Positions 46,524-58,159 of a DNA stretch of 64,000 nucleotides are shown one piece after another. This DNA is from Aphrocallistes beatrix. Its lineage: Eukaryota > Porifera > Hexactinellida > Sceptrulophora > Aphrocallistidae. Each line of letters starts with the position of its first letter. The first letter of the stretch is position 1. A model generated the notes under the pieces. That model saw only the letters and a list, made by a program, of their open reading frames with translations. It did no database searches and had not been told where the DNA came from. The stretch is taken from positions 3,157,184 to 3,221,183 of the forward strand of contig OY725500.1 of NCBI GenBank assembly GCA_963281255.1. Reading direction: 5' to 3'. The position numbers and the translations under genes are program-made.

Positions 46524-48155
46524 ATCATTCCAAATTTTAATTGTTATCAAATTTTTCAAATTTTCCTGATGCCTACGAATGAAGAACTCTGAAATAATTG
46601 ATATTTGTTTCTATTTCTTAGTCCTCAAGTTATATAGATATACTTTCTCCAGTTGTGTGAATTGTAGTTGTAATTTGTGTGTGTTTTTATCACTTGTACT
46701 ATTTATTAGAGTATTTGTACAAGTACTAATAATCTTCATTTTTCCTATTGCAAAACGATTATCTTCTTAATTTCTTTAGTTATCAATATGTCTAGCTTTC
46801 TATTGACAAAATAATTAATCTATTGTTCTGTTTATACACATAACATGGCAACGTTTCTTTACCATCCAAAACTTGTCAAATGTGGTTTCTAACCGGGATC
46901 AAATTTCATCTTTGCACAACTTTGCATATAATTAAGTATTGTAATGTAATCCATCTGAGGGTTCAGTTTATTTCGCATTGCATGGCAAGTTTATGTTGTT
47001 GTAAAACTTGCCAAATGTGATTTCTATTTTGAGATCAAATTCCTGCTGCACTACTTCGCAGATAATGAATTAATTTTTATAGCAATCCAATTAATTTCAT
47101 TGCTAAGTGAAATTTTTTAAATTCGCAAAGAAAATGTATCGAAGCAATGATAGCACAACTTTTGACCTGGCTTTATAGTAAACGCATTTGTTGTTTGCTT
47201 GATATTGTTTAGAGCGTCTGTTAATGAAGTATTGAGAGTTTTAAGGTATTTGTTTACTATTTTTTTGTTATGCAACTGCCAACTGGACTACTTTAAGATA
47301 TCAACTTGTTCATGATGAAGACAGATTGTATCAATTTCTGATGTAAAGATGAGACCAGCTCTGATCTCCAAAAGATGTATTGCATTATTATCGAGATCAG
47401 ATATTTTCTTAAGGCCTTGTTTTCTAACATATTTCGTTTTGTGGCAATTTTCGAATAAAATTATACCAACAGAACACCCTGGAATATCCATGTTGCTTTA
47501 GACAAGAATAAATTATATAAACCTGAATTATCAATAATTACAGTTTTCGCATAATTATACGATGACACCAAAGTATCTATGTAATTACAATACTTATGAC
47601 AATCCTTCATTATATACAAAGTAGTGCAGCTGGAATTCGATCCCGAAATAGAAACCGTATTTCGCAAGTTTTACATAACAACATAAACTTGCCATGCTAT
47701 GCGAAATAAACTGAACCCTTAGATGGTATACTATCACAATATATCCTTATATGCAAAGTTGTGCAGATGAAATTTGATCCTGGATTAAAAACCACATTTG
47801 ACAAGTTTTGGGTGGTAACGAAACGTTGCCATGCTGTGTGTAAACAGAACTATAGATAAATTATTTTGTCAATAGAAAGCTAGACATTTTGATAACTAAA
47901 GAAATTAAGAAGATAATCGTTTTACAATATAGAAAAAATGAAGATTATTAGTACTTGTACAAATAGTTCTAATAAATAGTACAAGTGATAAAAACACACA
48001 AATTTCAACTACAATTCGCACAACTGGAGAAAGTAGATCTATGTATATAACTGTAGGACTAAGAAATAGAAACAAATTCAATTATTTCAGAGTTCTTCAT
48101 TGGTAGGCATCAGGAAAATTTGAAAAATTTGATAACAATTAAAATTTGGAATGAT
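46524..48155. mobile_element. Long foldback element, TTAA-flanked
   Basis: Inverted arms of about 540 bp (46524-47065 and 47630-48155) surround a spacer of about 560 bp. The outer ends are ATCATTCCAAATTTTAATTG and complement, each next to TTAA (46520-46523, 48156-48159). The arms differ at scattered positions. The spacer has only two short minus frames with no domain. It is a family distinct from A, B and C. Confidence 0.75.
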
Positions 48156-48307
48156 TTAAAATAGGTTAGAATTTAACTGTTAAAGAACTGATGTTCGAAT
48201 AATTTATCCCTACAATTTATGACTTTTTCTTGGCTTAAATTTTATATTTTCAATAATTCTTCTCAGGTTTAATGAAATATGAATTATTCTAATTATTCGA
48301 ATTATAC

Positions 48308-48783
48308 ACTGAGCGGACAAAAGTTTCAACACTTGATTCTTTCGCATACAAATAATACTAAATCGGAGTATTTCATGAAGGGCAATATGTTCAAATTCAA
48401 AGAGATACTAAAAATCTGATTTCAGATTCGAAATCTACACATTCGAATTAGTCATAGTTGAACATAACTAATAAATTACCCAATTCAATGAACAATCTTA
48501 TCAGCCTGAGCCACCATAGGTAATTCATTGCCATCATGTATAGTGGTCAAAATGGGTGTATGTGGCATAAAGTGGCACTGATTGATAGTTACAAAAAGTT
48601 AGGAATGAATGATTAATTAGAAAAATTAACCTGTGACTAATTTGAATGCGTATTATTCGAATCTGGAATCCGATTAGCTGTATCCCATACCGTTTGGAAC
48701 TAACCCTCTTCATGAATAGACCCATTTTAGTATTATTTGTATGGGAAAGAATCAAGTGTTGAAATACTTTTGTCCGCTTAGTG
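48308..48783. mobile_element. TA-flanked Tc1-like MITE (476 bp)
   Basis: Ends CACTGAGCGGACAAAAGT and ACTTTTGTCCGCTTAGTG, with TA at both sides (48306-48307, 48784-48785). GGACAAAAGT is typical of Tc1-like ends. Non-coding and related to 59950-60616. Confidence 0.85.
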
Positions 48784-48810
48784 TACATTAATTCATGAAT
48801 CAGTCACTTT

Positions 48811-48811
<1 letters not shown>

Positions 48812-48844
<33 letters not shown>
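48812..48844. repeat. (AT)n microsatellite
   Basis: About 33 bp of AT repeat directly before the family II 5' end. Similar runs lie at 61646-61669 and 62162-62197, also beside family II ends. Confidence 0.95.
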
Positions 48845-48846
<2 letters not shown>

Positions 48847-50428
48847 TATATATCTGTAACGAATTGATTGAAGCATAGCCTACTATATATAAGGCCTAAG
48901 AGTAACTTAACCAGGGATGCGGTAGAAGATGGATGAAGAAATACATGAGCTGCCTTAAATCATTAACAAAGCACAATAGAGCTTAGGAATGTATTACCAG
49001 CATATACAAATATGGTGTCAAAGCACCCATATCCGTTGTTAAAATTTAGATTGGCCATCAAATGATTCCGCAACAGGTTATATTTGGGTCAAATTTAGTG
49101 ATTTTCAGAGGCCGTTTAAGGGTACTTCTAAGTGTTTTTATTATAAGGTTTTTCGCATAGAACTGAGAAGTGAATGTGTTAATACTAAAAATTTGGAATT
49201 TTTTGATGGAATGTTCTTACATTCCAGTGTTGCTATGGAAACGTGTTTTGGTCAGTTTGGGCTATATCTTGAAAACAGCGATAGCTAGACATTCAAATAT
49301 AATCCCATTTGATAGCAAATAGGCTACTTCCTATTTAGCTATAATACAATTTATGTGTCTAAATTCAATGGTTTACGAGATATTCGACAAATTACCAAAT
49401 GTGACCAATGTGATAAATTGTCTAATAACTCGTAAATTATTGAATTAAGACATAGAAATTGTATTATAGCTTAATAGGAAGTAGCCTATTTGCTATCAAA
49501 TGGGATTAAATTTGAATGTCTAGCTATCGCTGTTTTGAAGATATAGCCCCAACTGACCAAAACACGTTTCCGTAGCAACACTGGAATGTAAGAACATTCC
49601 ATGAAAAAATTCCAAATTTTTAGTATTAACACATTCACTTCTCAGTTCCATGCGAAAAACTTTATAACAAAAACACTTAGAAGTGCCCTTAAACGACCTC
49701 TGAAAATCACTAAATTTTACCCAAATATAGCATGTTGCGCAATCATTTGATGACTAATCTAAATTTTAACAACGAATATGGGTGCTTTGACACCATATTT
49801 ATATATGCTGGTAATACATTCCTAAGCTCTATTGTGCTTTGTTAATGATTTAAGGCAGCTCATGTATTTCTTCAACCATCTTCTACAGCATCCCTAGTCC
49901 CAAATTCGCAAGTTACTCTGCGGTCTTATTATAGTAGGCTATGATTGAAGAAATTGCCAGGCACAGAAAGCTTATTTTTGGGATGTGGGAGTCTTTTGGC
50001 TATGGCTCCACTAAGTTCTGAGCTCAGATGAAAATGTCGACACATCATGGAATTATGACGTCATTGTAACCATTTTTTTAAAATATGAAATTTCAGTTTT
50101 TCATCCATAATTCAGCCATTTTAGGTAATAGGAGGCTAGAATTTTAATCAAATGTGTATATTAATATACCTCACATATGATGCAACAATCATCAAAAAAT
50201 GATTACTCATTACTTTGTTATGACGTCATCATTAAGCATCAAAATTTTAAAAATTGACAAATTTGGTGATTCTTTCGTGCGATATCGATTATAACAGTAG
50301 GACAGATGTATTTAGAGATGTTGTCTCCATTATAATTAATCAATGTGACCCCAGGCGCCCGCAGGGCGACTCCGGCGGACACAAATTGTCCGCCAGCCGC
50401 GAACCGCATTCAAGTGAAGCGCGCTTGT
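48845..50428 (+). mobile_element. Family II element, copy II-6 (split by P2)
   Basis: 5' part ctgtaacgaattgattgaag up to 48873, then P2, then aaattgccaggcacag onwards from 49944 to the shared hairpin end (ggcggacacaaattgtccgc, ending cgcgcttgt at 50428). TGACGTCA occurs near 50058 and 50221. Confidence 0.82.
48874..49943. mobile_element. P-like foldback element, copy P2 (1070 bp)
   Basis: Starts CATAGCCTACTATATATAAG, ends TAGTAGGCTATG, with the 7-bp duplication attgaag (48867-48873, 49944-49950). The arms of about 500 bp are inverted and match P1. The intact family II copies show the uninterrupted target. Confidence 0.87.
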
Positions 50429-50539
50429 ATTAAATAAATGCAAATCTCCTTTTTCAACAACTTATAGCAGTATTTGATTTCAAAATATTGTATTTCAAAA
50501 ATTTTACTTTTAAAAGTGTGAAAAACTGGTCATTTTTGC

Positions 50540-51685
50540 TTGGCCTGTCACGAAATATTTAGTCCGGCCAGACCAAATAAATCAGAAATATTCATTCCTT
50601 CTGGACCGGATATTTCAGGCGACCAATTATATCAGCTATTTTTGCCCGGCCGGATCAAATATCTCAGATAATTTTGGTCTGGTGTATTTTTTAGTCCTTC
50701 CGGACCAAATATATCAGTTATTTTTGGTCCGGATCTCATACCTGCCAAACTTAATACCACAATGTAGCAGTAGTGACACTACAAAATTAACCGTATCATG
50801 TAAAACTGTCAGTCGTCAGACGGAAAGTGCATCTCCAGAATTTGCGTGACTCTGTAATAACTAAAACAATGAAAATTGATTGTTCAGCTATTTTGTCACA
50901 TTTTCAGGTAGGTGTGAAAATGTGTAAACTCATATCCCATATACACATCTACACTCTATAAGGAATGTTCGTTCCAAATTTCGTACAAGTCGATCCACAG
51001 GATTTTGCACGTAGATGGACCTAACGGAGGTGGAGGACGTTATGCGCCGTCCATTCCCATAGACCATTTTCCTATAGGAAAAATGAATGATTGGCGAAAG
51101 GCGGTACGGTTGGCATGTTTGGGATTGATTTATGGTCTTATAAAATAACTGTTTATGATGTATCTCATTTGTAAGTTTTACATTGAATTGCTTTGCAGTC
51201 GGTTCCGCTTAATATCGTAGCGTCTTTGCACCCAAAGTTTATGAAATTAAGCGGAATATTCTACTTAATTCATCTTCTAAAATCAATATTTCAATTTTTC
51301 CAACGTGACCAATGTGTTGTGTCTTTTTTATTAAATTGGGATGGAGTGTATTTATTAAAATTTCAAATTGTACAAATTAAATTAACATTGTGAAGCGTTT
51401 CAAGAGACACCGGACACAACACTGGAATTTGCGTTGAAGTCTCATCATTTGAGAGAAACAAACTAAATAAATGAACCACCTTCTAACTGAAATTAGCATC
51501 AAAGATTAAATTTTTAGGTTCAATGAAACAGAAATATTGAGGGCATACTAAATCTAGACCACGAAATCGTCTGGGCGGACCAAAAATAGCTGATATATTT
51601 GGCCCTCTGAAATATTCGGTCCTCACGGACAGAATATTTCTGATTTATTTGGTCCGGCCGGACCAAATATTTCGTGACATGCCAA
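50540..51685. mobile_element. Element with TGTCACGAAATATTT inverted ends
   Basis: Left TTGGCCTGTCACGAAATATTT-type end and right complement, followed inside by palindromic GGTCCGGCCGGACC and several ATTTGGTCCGG copies in both orientations (50560-50730, 51580-51675). Target duplication unclear. Contains a small CCGCTTAAT fragment near 51200. No gene seen; superfamily unknown. Confidence 0.65.
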
Positions 51686-51810
51686 CCAGAAATAACCACA
51701 TCCGATAGCATCCGCCGGAATCCTAGATCTATAACTTCTTTAAGACATGCCAGATTATCATTTGAATTCTGAATTCGTGTCCAGCATTGAATTCCCTGCA
51801 ATTTGATATA

Positions 51811-52257
51811 CAGTCGAACCTGCTATAACGGCCACTTTGTATAACGGTCACCTGTCTATAGCGGTCACCATTGAACAGTCCCGTCCGAAATTCCATAATA
51901 TTTACCCTGTGTATAGCGGTCACCTGCTCAACGCGGCCAGCGGCCACCCATTTGCAGTCCCTTACTGACCCAAAAACTTTGTATAACTGCCATCATCTGT
52001 CTATAATGGTCACTACCTGTCTATAACGACCATCAAATTTTTCACCTTTTTATGTGTTTATGACAGAACCTGTTACGAACGATAAACAAGTTTCATTATA
52101 TTACTTCAAGTAATAGATTTCTAAAAGCTTGATATTAATTTCACTACGTTGATACCTTTTTGGGGATTAAGACAATCACCTGTATATAACGGCCACCTGT
52201 GTATAACGGCCAATTTTGTCCAGTCCCTTGGGTGGCCGTTATATACAGGTTCCACTG
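51811..52257. mobile_element. TA-flanked pogo/Tigger-like MITE (447 bp)
   Basis: Starts CAGTCGAACCTGCTATAACG and ends ATACAGGTTCCACTG, with TA on both sides (51809-51810, 52258-52259). It has internal repeats of ataacggccacctg type. It lies in the hairpin core of C4. Non-coding. Confidence 0.83.
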
Positions 52258-52670
52258 TATATATCGACCGTATTTGGAGAATTTTTTGGTTGTCCGTGCC
52301 TAGCAACCTTGAGGAATTTTTTTACACTCCTGGCCGTTGCTAGGAACCCGCATCCAAAAGTTTCTCCAAATGTGTCCAATAGATATATCAAATTGCTGGT
52401 AATTTACTGCTGAACAAATTCAGCATTAAAATGATGATCTGACAAGGTTAAAAGAAGTTATAGATCTGAGACATCTTGCTTCCAAAATGTGTCCTCTTTT
52501 GGGCGACACCAGGTGGTTCAAGTGACTCTAAGTGGCGAAATATTGGCATTGAAATTCTAAAAATCGAAATTAATGTTTTGAATCCCTTTAGGGATCTAAA
52601 AATGATTCAAAAGGACTTTTGGCAAATTTTTAATGAAAAACAAAATGCCCACAGGAAAGGCCAACCTTAA

Positions 52671-52739
52671 CATCTCTTGTAGTTCTGCTTTCATCTTATG
52701 CTGTAAGCCAAATTGTATGATTTTTCGCGGACAATATCC
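52671..52739 (+). mobile_element. Family A end fragment, copy A9
   Basis: catctcttgtagttctgc to gacaatatcc is the last 70 bp of family A, cut by C4 at its internal TTAA and followed by TTAA (52740-52743) and element D. Confidence 0.65.
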
Positions 52740-52743
52740 TTAA

Positions 52744-53495
52744 CGCTAGTAGAGGTATCCATAGTATTATGAAGTATAGGCAACTCTATAGTCGTTCAGT
52801 ATACACTATTGATATTAGGCACGTGGTTTTGTCTATACTAGATAATATTTTTAGTAGCATCAAAATCATTGAATATTGTATGTACTCGCTGCATTTTTTG
52901 GATTCCTAATTTTAGCTCCCATAGACGATAATACAACGCAAATAATTTTTCCTAAGGATTCACTAGTTGTTAGTTCTTATTTGAGCTCTGATTCTATTTC
53001 AATGTGATATTGTTCAACTAGTTATCGTTGGATTTTAGCTCTCCAGTATTCAATATTAAAATTATTTAATTTTATTATCTATGAACGCCGATTTTCCCAT
53101 TTTTTTACATTTTTTTTACTTAAAAACCCCTCAATTTGAATTTATAGAAATGATATTGAAATTTGGGCTCGATAGATGTCAAAAATGGACAATGCTATGT
53201 CTAAATAACACTAAATTAACTCTTCTATTAATAATTCCTTTAGCTCAAAAATTTTTTTGAAATATTACTTTTTCCAAAAATGAAATTTGAGAAAACAGAG
53301 AATAAACATTATAACTGCACTAATGCTTTGTGTAGGAGAGAACTAGAAAGAATTGGAAGATATACTTTCCATAAGAGTCTAAAATTCGAAATAAAGAAGT
53401 TTTATTAAGTGCTAAGGTCGGTATTTAGCAAATATACAAAAATCCAGATTTTTGAAAAAATTTCTAAAAAAATTTTTAAGTAACCTCTACTAGCG
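52744..53495. mobile_element. Family D TTAA element (752 bp)
   Basis: Inverted ends CGCTAGTAGAGGT and ACCTCTACTAGCG, with TTAA at 52740-52743 and 53496-53499. It is a fourth TTAA family. AT-rich interior without recognised code. Confidence 0.75.
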
Positions 53496-53675
53496 TTAAA
53501 CTAAATTTAAATATCTACCTTCAAAATTTTATTTATCCTAAATGACTAATTCTACATTATCTTTTAAACTTGAAATCCTTATATGAAAAATTAAAAATAA
53601 AATTTGGCTCGGGATAGAAGGCTCAGTTTTTACATAGTTGTTCTATCTCATTTTGCTATATAGAAAAGACCAGCA

Positions 53676-55356
53676 GCCGTATTCACTAAGATCTTAAGCA
53701 CTAAGATCGATCTTAAGTCTTAAGATCGATCTTAAGATCAAACTTAGAGCTATTCACTAAGAATTAAGATCGATCTTAAGATCGAACTTAGAAATAACGT
53801 TAGGGTTAATATGATTAGAATATAACATTATAATAATCAAATACAAAACTGAAGTATAATATTAGTAATGGTAAGTAGTCATTTATTATTGATCTAGTAA
53901 AAATAAACTATATTTCTTCTTTTTGAGCAAATTTGATGCAATTAATGTCAATATTAGGAGCAAATAAGATTGATTAACCCACTCCTGTAAGACATAGCTT
54001 CTATCTATGTAGTTGTACCGCCTGGAATGCCTGCTGGTGAGTCTTACAATATCTGTGGTGAAATCTTTGTTTTAACTTGGAATTCTATTATGAAATTCAA
54101 TGTTTTATGTATGCAATCTATAATTATTCTACACTAGTCAATATAAAAGGAAGAGCTATCAAAGAGCATAAGTTGTATCCCATGCATTCATAATATTATA
54201 CGTATTAAACAAAACATATAAACAACAAGTGTCTTTGTATATTGTAACATGAAAGCCTCTCTAAGACAAAATATAAACATTGGATATGAAAAGTACAATA
54301 AATTGAACGACGTTAAAATTTCTGCGTCATTTGGTGTTAGGAAAATAATTGGTGTCATTAGTGGTTATGTTAAATTGGCGTCCTCCCGTGTATATAAATT
54401 GCTGCTGAGTACTTGCATTACAATACCAAACCAAATGGACAAATCCCGCAAAACAAATTGGACCAGAGAAGAAGAGTGCAGTCTCATTAATGAAATTGAA
54501 TCAGCAGGTGAGATTTTGAGAGGCTCAGGAAATTCTGCTGACAAAAACAGGAAGCCAGAAAGACTGGAGGGGGTACAAACGCTGCTGGACAGGTAGAAGA
54601 CGAGGACATGCAATTATATCAGCAGATAGAAGTATTTCTGACTCTGCAGATCGGGTAACAGAGATGTTTCAAAACACCCCTGCTTTTAGCGGAATTACAG
54701 GTGCTGCTGATCTTTTTCAAAGCACCAGCTGAGAACAATGAAATTCCAATAGCATCAACAGTATCAGCTGCAGGTCCCGTTGAATTTGAAGGTACTCCAA
54801 TTTTAGAGTCTCCAGACAGAGACAATTTAGAGTCTCCGTCAGAGACTGCTGGAAATCATTGTGCATAGGAAAATAGGATCAAAGTGATTATTATCAGTCA
54901 TGTGAATCAATATATAAAGCCTGTCTCTATAATTGTGCATATTAGAATGAGTGGATGATTATATGATCAAAGAATGTATGTTTGTTTATTCATACAAATC
55001 CAAGAAGAATTTGCAACGAATATAGCATGTGATGGATACATGTTGCGACGTTACACACAATATATATGGAGAAATGTTTTTTAAATATTTAAATGTTATT
55101 TGAAGTCTAATATCAATCAAGGTAGATTAAATGTTCGATAGAAGTAAGTTTGAATAACATGTATGGGGTAATTAGTGAAAATCGAATCAACTCCAATACT
55201 TAAGACACCTCCCTAGGTTGCTTAGAGTTCGCTCTTAAGTTCGGTCTTAAGATTGAACTTAAATCTTAGTGAATACCAATCTTAGTGAATACGACTTAAG
55301 ATCGAACTTAAGACTTAAGCACTAAGATCGATCTTAAGTTCTTAGTGAATACGGCC
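53676..55356. mobile_element. Harbinger-like transposon (non-autonomous or decayed)
   Basis: Ends GCCGTATTCACTAAGA and complement (gtgaatacggc), a well-known PIF/Harbinger-type terminus. Both subterminal zones are packed with CTTAAGATCG / CGATCTTAAG palindromes. A Myb/SANT-like frame lies inside. The target duplication may be gca but is uncertain by one base. No DDE transposase frame was recognised. Confidence 0.7.
54249..54596 (+). CDS. Myb/SANT-like protein of a Harbinger element, probably truncated
   Basis: Harbinger elements usually encode a nuclease and a separate Myb-like protein that helps the nuclease bind DNA. This 115-codon frame contains KTNWTREEECSLINEIE at about residues 70-90, the start of a Myb/SANT domain (W and EEE pattern), with a preceding basic stretch. 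The second half of the domain is not evident, and the frame ends in KPERLEGVQTLLDR. The first 60 residues look unrelated, so the true start may be the in-frame MDKSRKTNW. The following 240 bp contain further open but unassigned code. Function by analogy only. Confidence 0.55.
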   Translation: MKASLRQNINIGYEKYNKLNDVKISASFGVRKIIGVISGYVKLASSRVYKLLLSTCITIPNQMDKSRKTNWTREEECSLINEIESAGEILRGSGNSADKNRKPERLEGVQTLLDR

Positions 55357-55371
55357 GCAGAATATTTATGA

Positions 55372-55768
55372 TTTAATACATATTATGAGATTTTAGAACT
55401 GTTTTAGAGAGAAAACTACCGTTTTCTGACTACGTATTTTGCCCCTTTTTTCCAAACCCCTATAAAATTGACATTTTTTGACTTTTTAATTTCTTGTGTC
55501 TTTTTTGGTACTCCATGAAGACCATCTATTTTAGATTTTTGCATTTGAGTCAACGGTTTGTTCAAACGTTTTTATAGAGTGTGGGATACCTAACTGTTAG
55601 GATGTTCTGGCGAAAGTCGGAAAATTTCGACAAAAACTAGCCATGAGACTCAAAAACAGTTTAGAATGGATAATCTCTAAAACCAGAGACGTGCCCACGC
55701 TTAACGACTTAGATTGCTCTCTTTTCATCAAATTTTGCAAGCTAAACAGGTTTTTCACGGGCGCTATC
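55372..55768 (+). mobile_element. Family A right-end fragment, diverged, copy A10
   Basis: cccacgcttaacgac and tttttcacgggcgctatcc follow the A1 right end with many changes. The terminal TTAA is altered (cctttatttt). An older copy. Confidence 0.6.
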
Positions 55769-55946
55769 CTTTATTTTAATTTTAAATTCGTACTCAGCAA
55801 TAAATTTCTAGCAATTTAATATATATATTGGACACATTTGGAGAAGTTTTTGACTGCTGGTTCCGAGCAACGGCCAGGAATGTCAAAAAATTCCTGGCCG
55901 TTGCTAGGTACGGACAACCAGAAAATTCTCCAAATATGGTCAATAT

Positions 55947-56491
55947 GGGAAAGCTGAATCTGTCCTACGCCTGAGTTCGAAATCTGTCCGACGATTATTT
56001 CGAGTTCGGAATCTGTCCTACGCCCGAGTTCGGAATCAGTTCTACGATTATTCCGAGTTCGGAATCTGGAATGGGAATCTGTGGGTATTCCCATGGGAAA
56101 ACCGACAGATTCCCATATGGGATGGGAATGGGAATGACTTTAAGCCTATGGGTATTCTCACATGTGGGTTCTGTGGGTTTTCCTGTGGGTTTCCTTGAGC
56201 ATTTCTGTGGGTTTCTGTGGGTTTTCCAGTGGGTTTTCCAGTGGGTTTTGTGGGGGTTTTCTGTGGGGTTTTGTGGGTATTCCCGCTGATATCCTGTGGG
56301 AATGGGTTTTGAAATTCTATTCCCACGGCAACTCTGACAGATTCCGAACTCGAAATAATCGTAGGACAGATTCCGAACTCGAAATAGTCGTAGGACAGAT
56401 TCCGAACTCGAAATAGTCGTAGTATAGATTCCGAACAGTTTGGTCGTAGGACAGATTCCGGTAGTATCGTTGTACAGAATCAGGCGACTCG
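55947..56491. mobile_element. hAT-like element built of minisatellites (545 bp)
   Basis: It has the exact 8-bp duplication gtcaatat (55939-55946, 56492-56499). The ends CTGAATCTGTCCTACG and cgttgtacagaatcag are imperfect complements. Both arms repeat CGAGTTCGGAATCTGTCCTA or its complement, and the centre repeats TGTGGGTTTTCC. The superfamily is inferred from the 8-bp duplication only. Confidence 0.72.
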
Positions 56492-57202
56492 GTCAATATA
56501 TATATCCAATTGCTCGAAATTCAATGCGGGACACGAATTCTGAATTCAAATCATGATCTGACATGGTTCAAAGAAGTTATTGATCTGGGATTCCGGCGGA
56601 TACTATCGAATGTGGTTATTTTTGGGTGGCCAGTCATCAATGACCAGTTTTTCACACTTTTGATGGTGAAAATCTTTGATATACCATATTTTGAAGTTAA
56701 CTACCGCTATAAGTTGTCGAATAAGGATATTTGCATGTTATTTAATATTCCAAAGCAGTTAAAACTAATGGAAATTGAGGGACATATATGAATATTTTCT
56801 AAATCCTATTTTCTGAGACTTTTTTTCAGCAATTATAAAGGTGATAACTTTTTGTAAATTCAACATAGAGGCGAAAACAAGACGGTTTTTGATAGATCTC
56901 GAAGAGGAGAACAAAATGAACAGGCAGATTTTTGATATTACGAATAAAAAGAGAATTCTGAAAAAAATAGTTTCAAAATTGCTAAAAAGAAAATTTCAAA
57001 AATCTTTCTGTTCTTTAGATAGATCATCTATTTATGAAAGAATTTGATAAGTTTCTAAAGGGTTGTAAGCATATTGTGTCAAATTTCTTCCTTGTAAATT
57101 GACCAATTTATTTTCGAAAAAAAATTGTCTGTTTAATTATTTCGATTATTAATGCAGTTTTACAGATAACTCTGCGATTCAAATCTGCACTGAAAAAATT
57201 AA

Positions 57203-57416
57203 GGTTGGTGTTTCCCATGCGAAACTTGTTTTTTATTAAAAATGTGCCCGAATTGCTTTTTTATCATTTTTAGATCCTTATAGGGGTTCTAAACAATAAT
57301 CCCGATTTTTATAACTCCAGCCCCAATATTTCGCCACTTTGAGCCACTTGTATCACCTGGTGTCGCTCTAAAAACGACACATTTTAAATGCGAAATGTCC
57401 CACAGCTCTAACTTCT
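57203..57416 (+). mobile_element. Short family B unit ending at an internal TTAA
   Basis: The first 214 bp of family B (GGTTGGTGTTTCCC to taacttct), with TTAA at both ends (57199-57202 and 57417-57420), inserted in C3. In full B copies the same internal position reads ctttaaac. Confidence 0.75.
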
Positions 57417-57651
57417 TTAAATGGTTGAAAAAGTAAAAAGTTAGCTATTATAGCAAATGCTAACCTTAATTTGAGATATGAATGATTATTCGCTTTTTTA
57501 AAAAAAGATTTGTTAGAGCTTGTGCTTTTAATCTTATATTTTTAACCCCTTTTTGTTTTAGTATATTTTTGCATTTTTGATGATAACTCAAATCTAAATT
57601 TCTATTGGAAAAGTTAACGAATCAGAGTAAAATAATTGTTTCTTTTCATAG

Positions 57652-57842
57652 ATGGCTAAGAATGAGTCTCCCATATCAGTTAACATTTCAATTGTTGGTA
57701 AGCCCTCTGCTAGTGGAGGGATTGGTATTGGTAAATCCTCGCTCTGTAACAGATTATTGAGTAGAGATTTGGATGATTTCTTTCCTGAGAAACATAAATC
57801 GACAATATCCCAAACTGATTTTGTTTCTCCCGTAGTGAATCA
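57652..57842 (+). CDS. p190RhoGAP: p190 RhoGAP-like protein, first coding exon
   Basis: p190 RhoGAPs switch off Rho GTPases at the cell cortex and have an N-terminal Ras-like GTP-binding domain. The exon begins with ATG directly after the acceptor tttcttttcatag and ends at the donor gtaagt (57843), giving 63 codons plus 2 nt. Residues 11-32 read NISIVG, a P-loop G-x4-GKSS within GGIGIGKSS, and LCNRLLS; residues 55-63 are DFVSPVVNQ. This spacing and the SLCNR and DF...VVN signatures match the family N-terminus closely. The rest of the gene must lie downstream; I saw no second exon before 64000. Family C3 ends only 186 bp upstream, so the intron is full of repeats. Another P-loop GTPase is less likely. 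Confidence 0.75.
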
Positions 57843-58159
57843 GTAAGTTTACTAATCAATATCTTTGATTATTATAAAACTTATTTAATTAATTTTTATA
57901 TGATCTGTCACCTGTGTAAATAATGATTATACCTCCTAAACGTGACTGCTCACTTGTCACTCCTTGTATTTATCAATTCCTATTTCTAAACCTGTTTTGA
58001 ACGTATCAAGTACACTCTTTGTAGGGTATGCATCTTAATGATACCTAATAGATATATTGTATTGGACATGTGCTAAACTTTCTCCAAGTTCTCTGTACAT
58101 GATAACTACTAAGTGGGGCTAGTCCAGTTTTATTAGGAGGCATTTCTAGGTGTATCAAA

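Larger units (their letters stand above)
50441..52666 (-). mobile_element. Family C element, copy C4 (split by two elements)
   Basis: Reverse family C at 50441-50539, 51686-51810 and 52258-52666. The end GGAAAGGCCAACC is followed by TTAA (52667-52670). The distal end is missing beside II-6. Flanking family A sequence on the right shows it sat in an A element. Confidence 0.72.
55775..57465 (+). mobile_element. Family C element, copy C3 (split by two insertions)
   Basis: Family C at 55775-55946, 56492-57202 and 57417-57465, ending tgctaacc before TTAA (57466-57469). The left end is lost beside A10. Its hairpin core is broken by the element at 55947. Confidence 0.72.
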
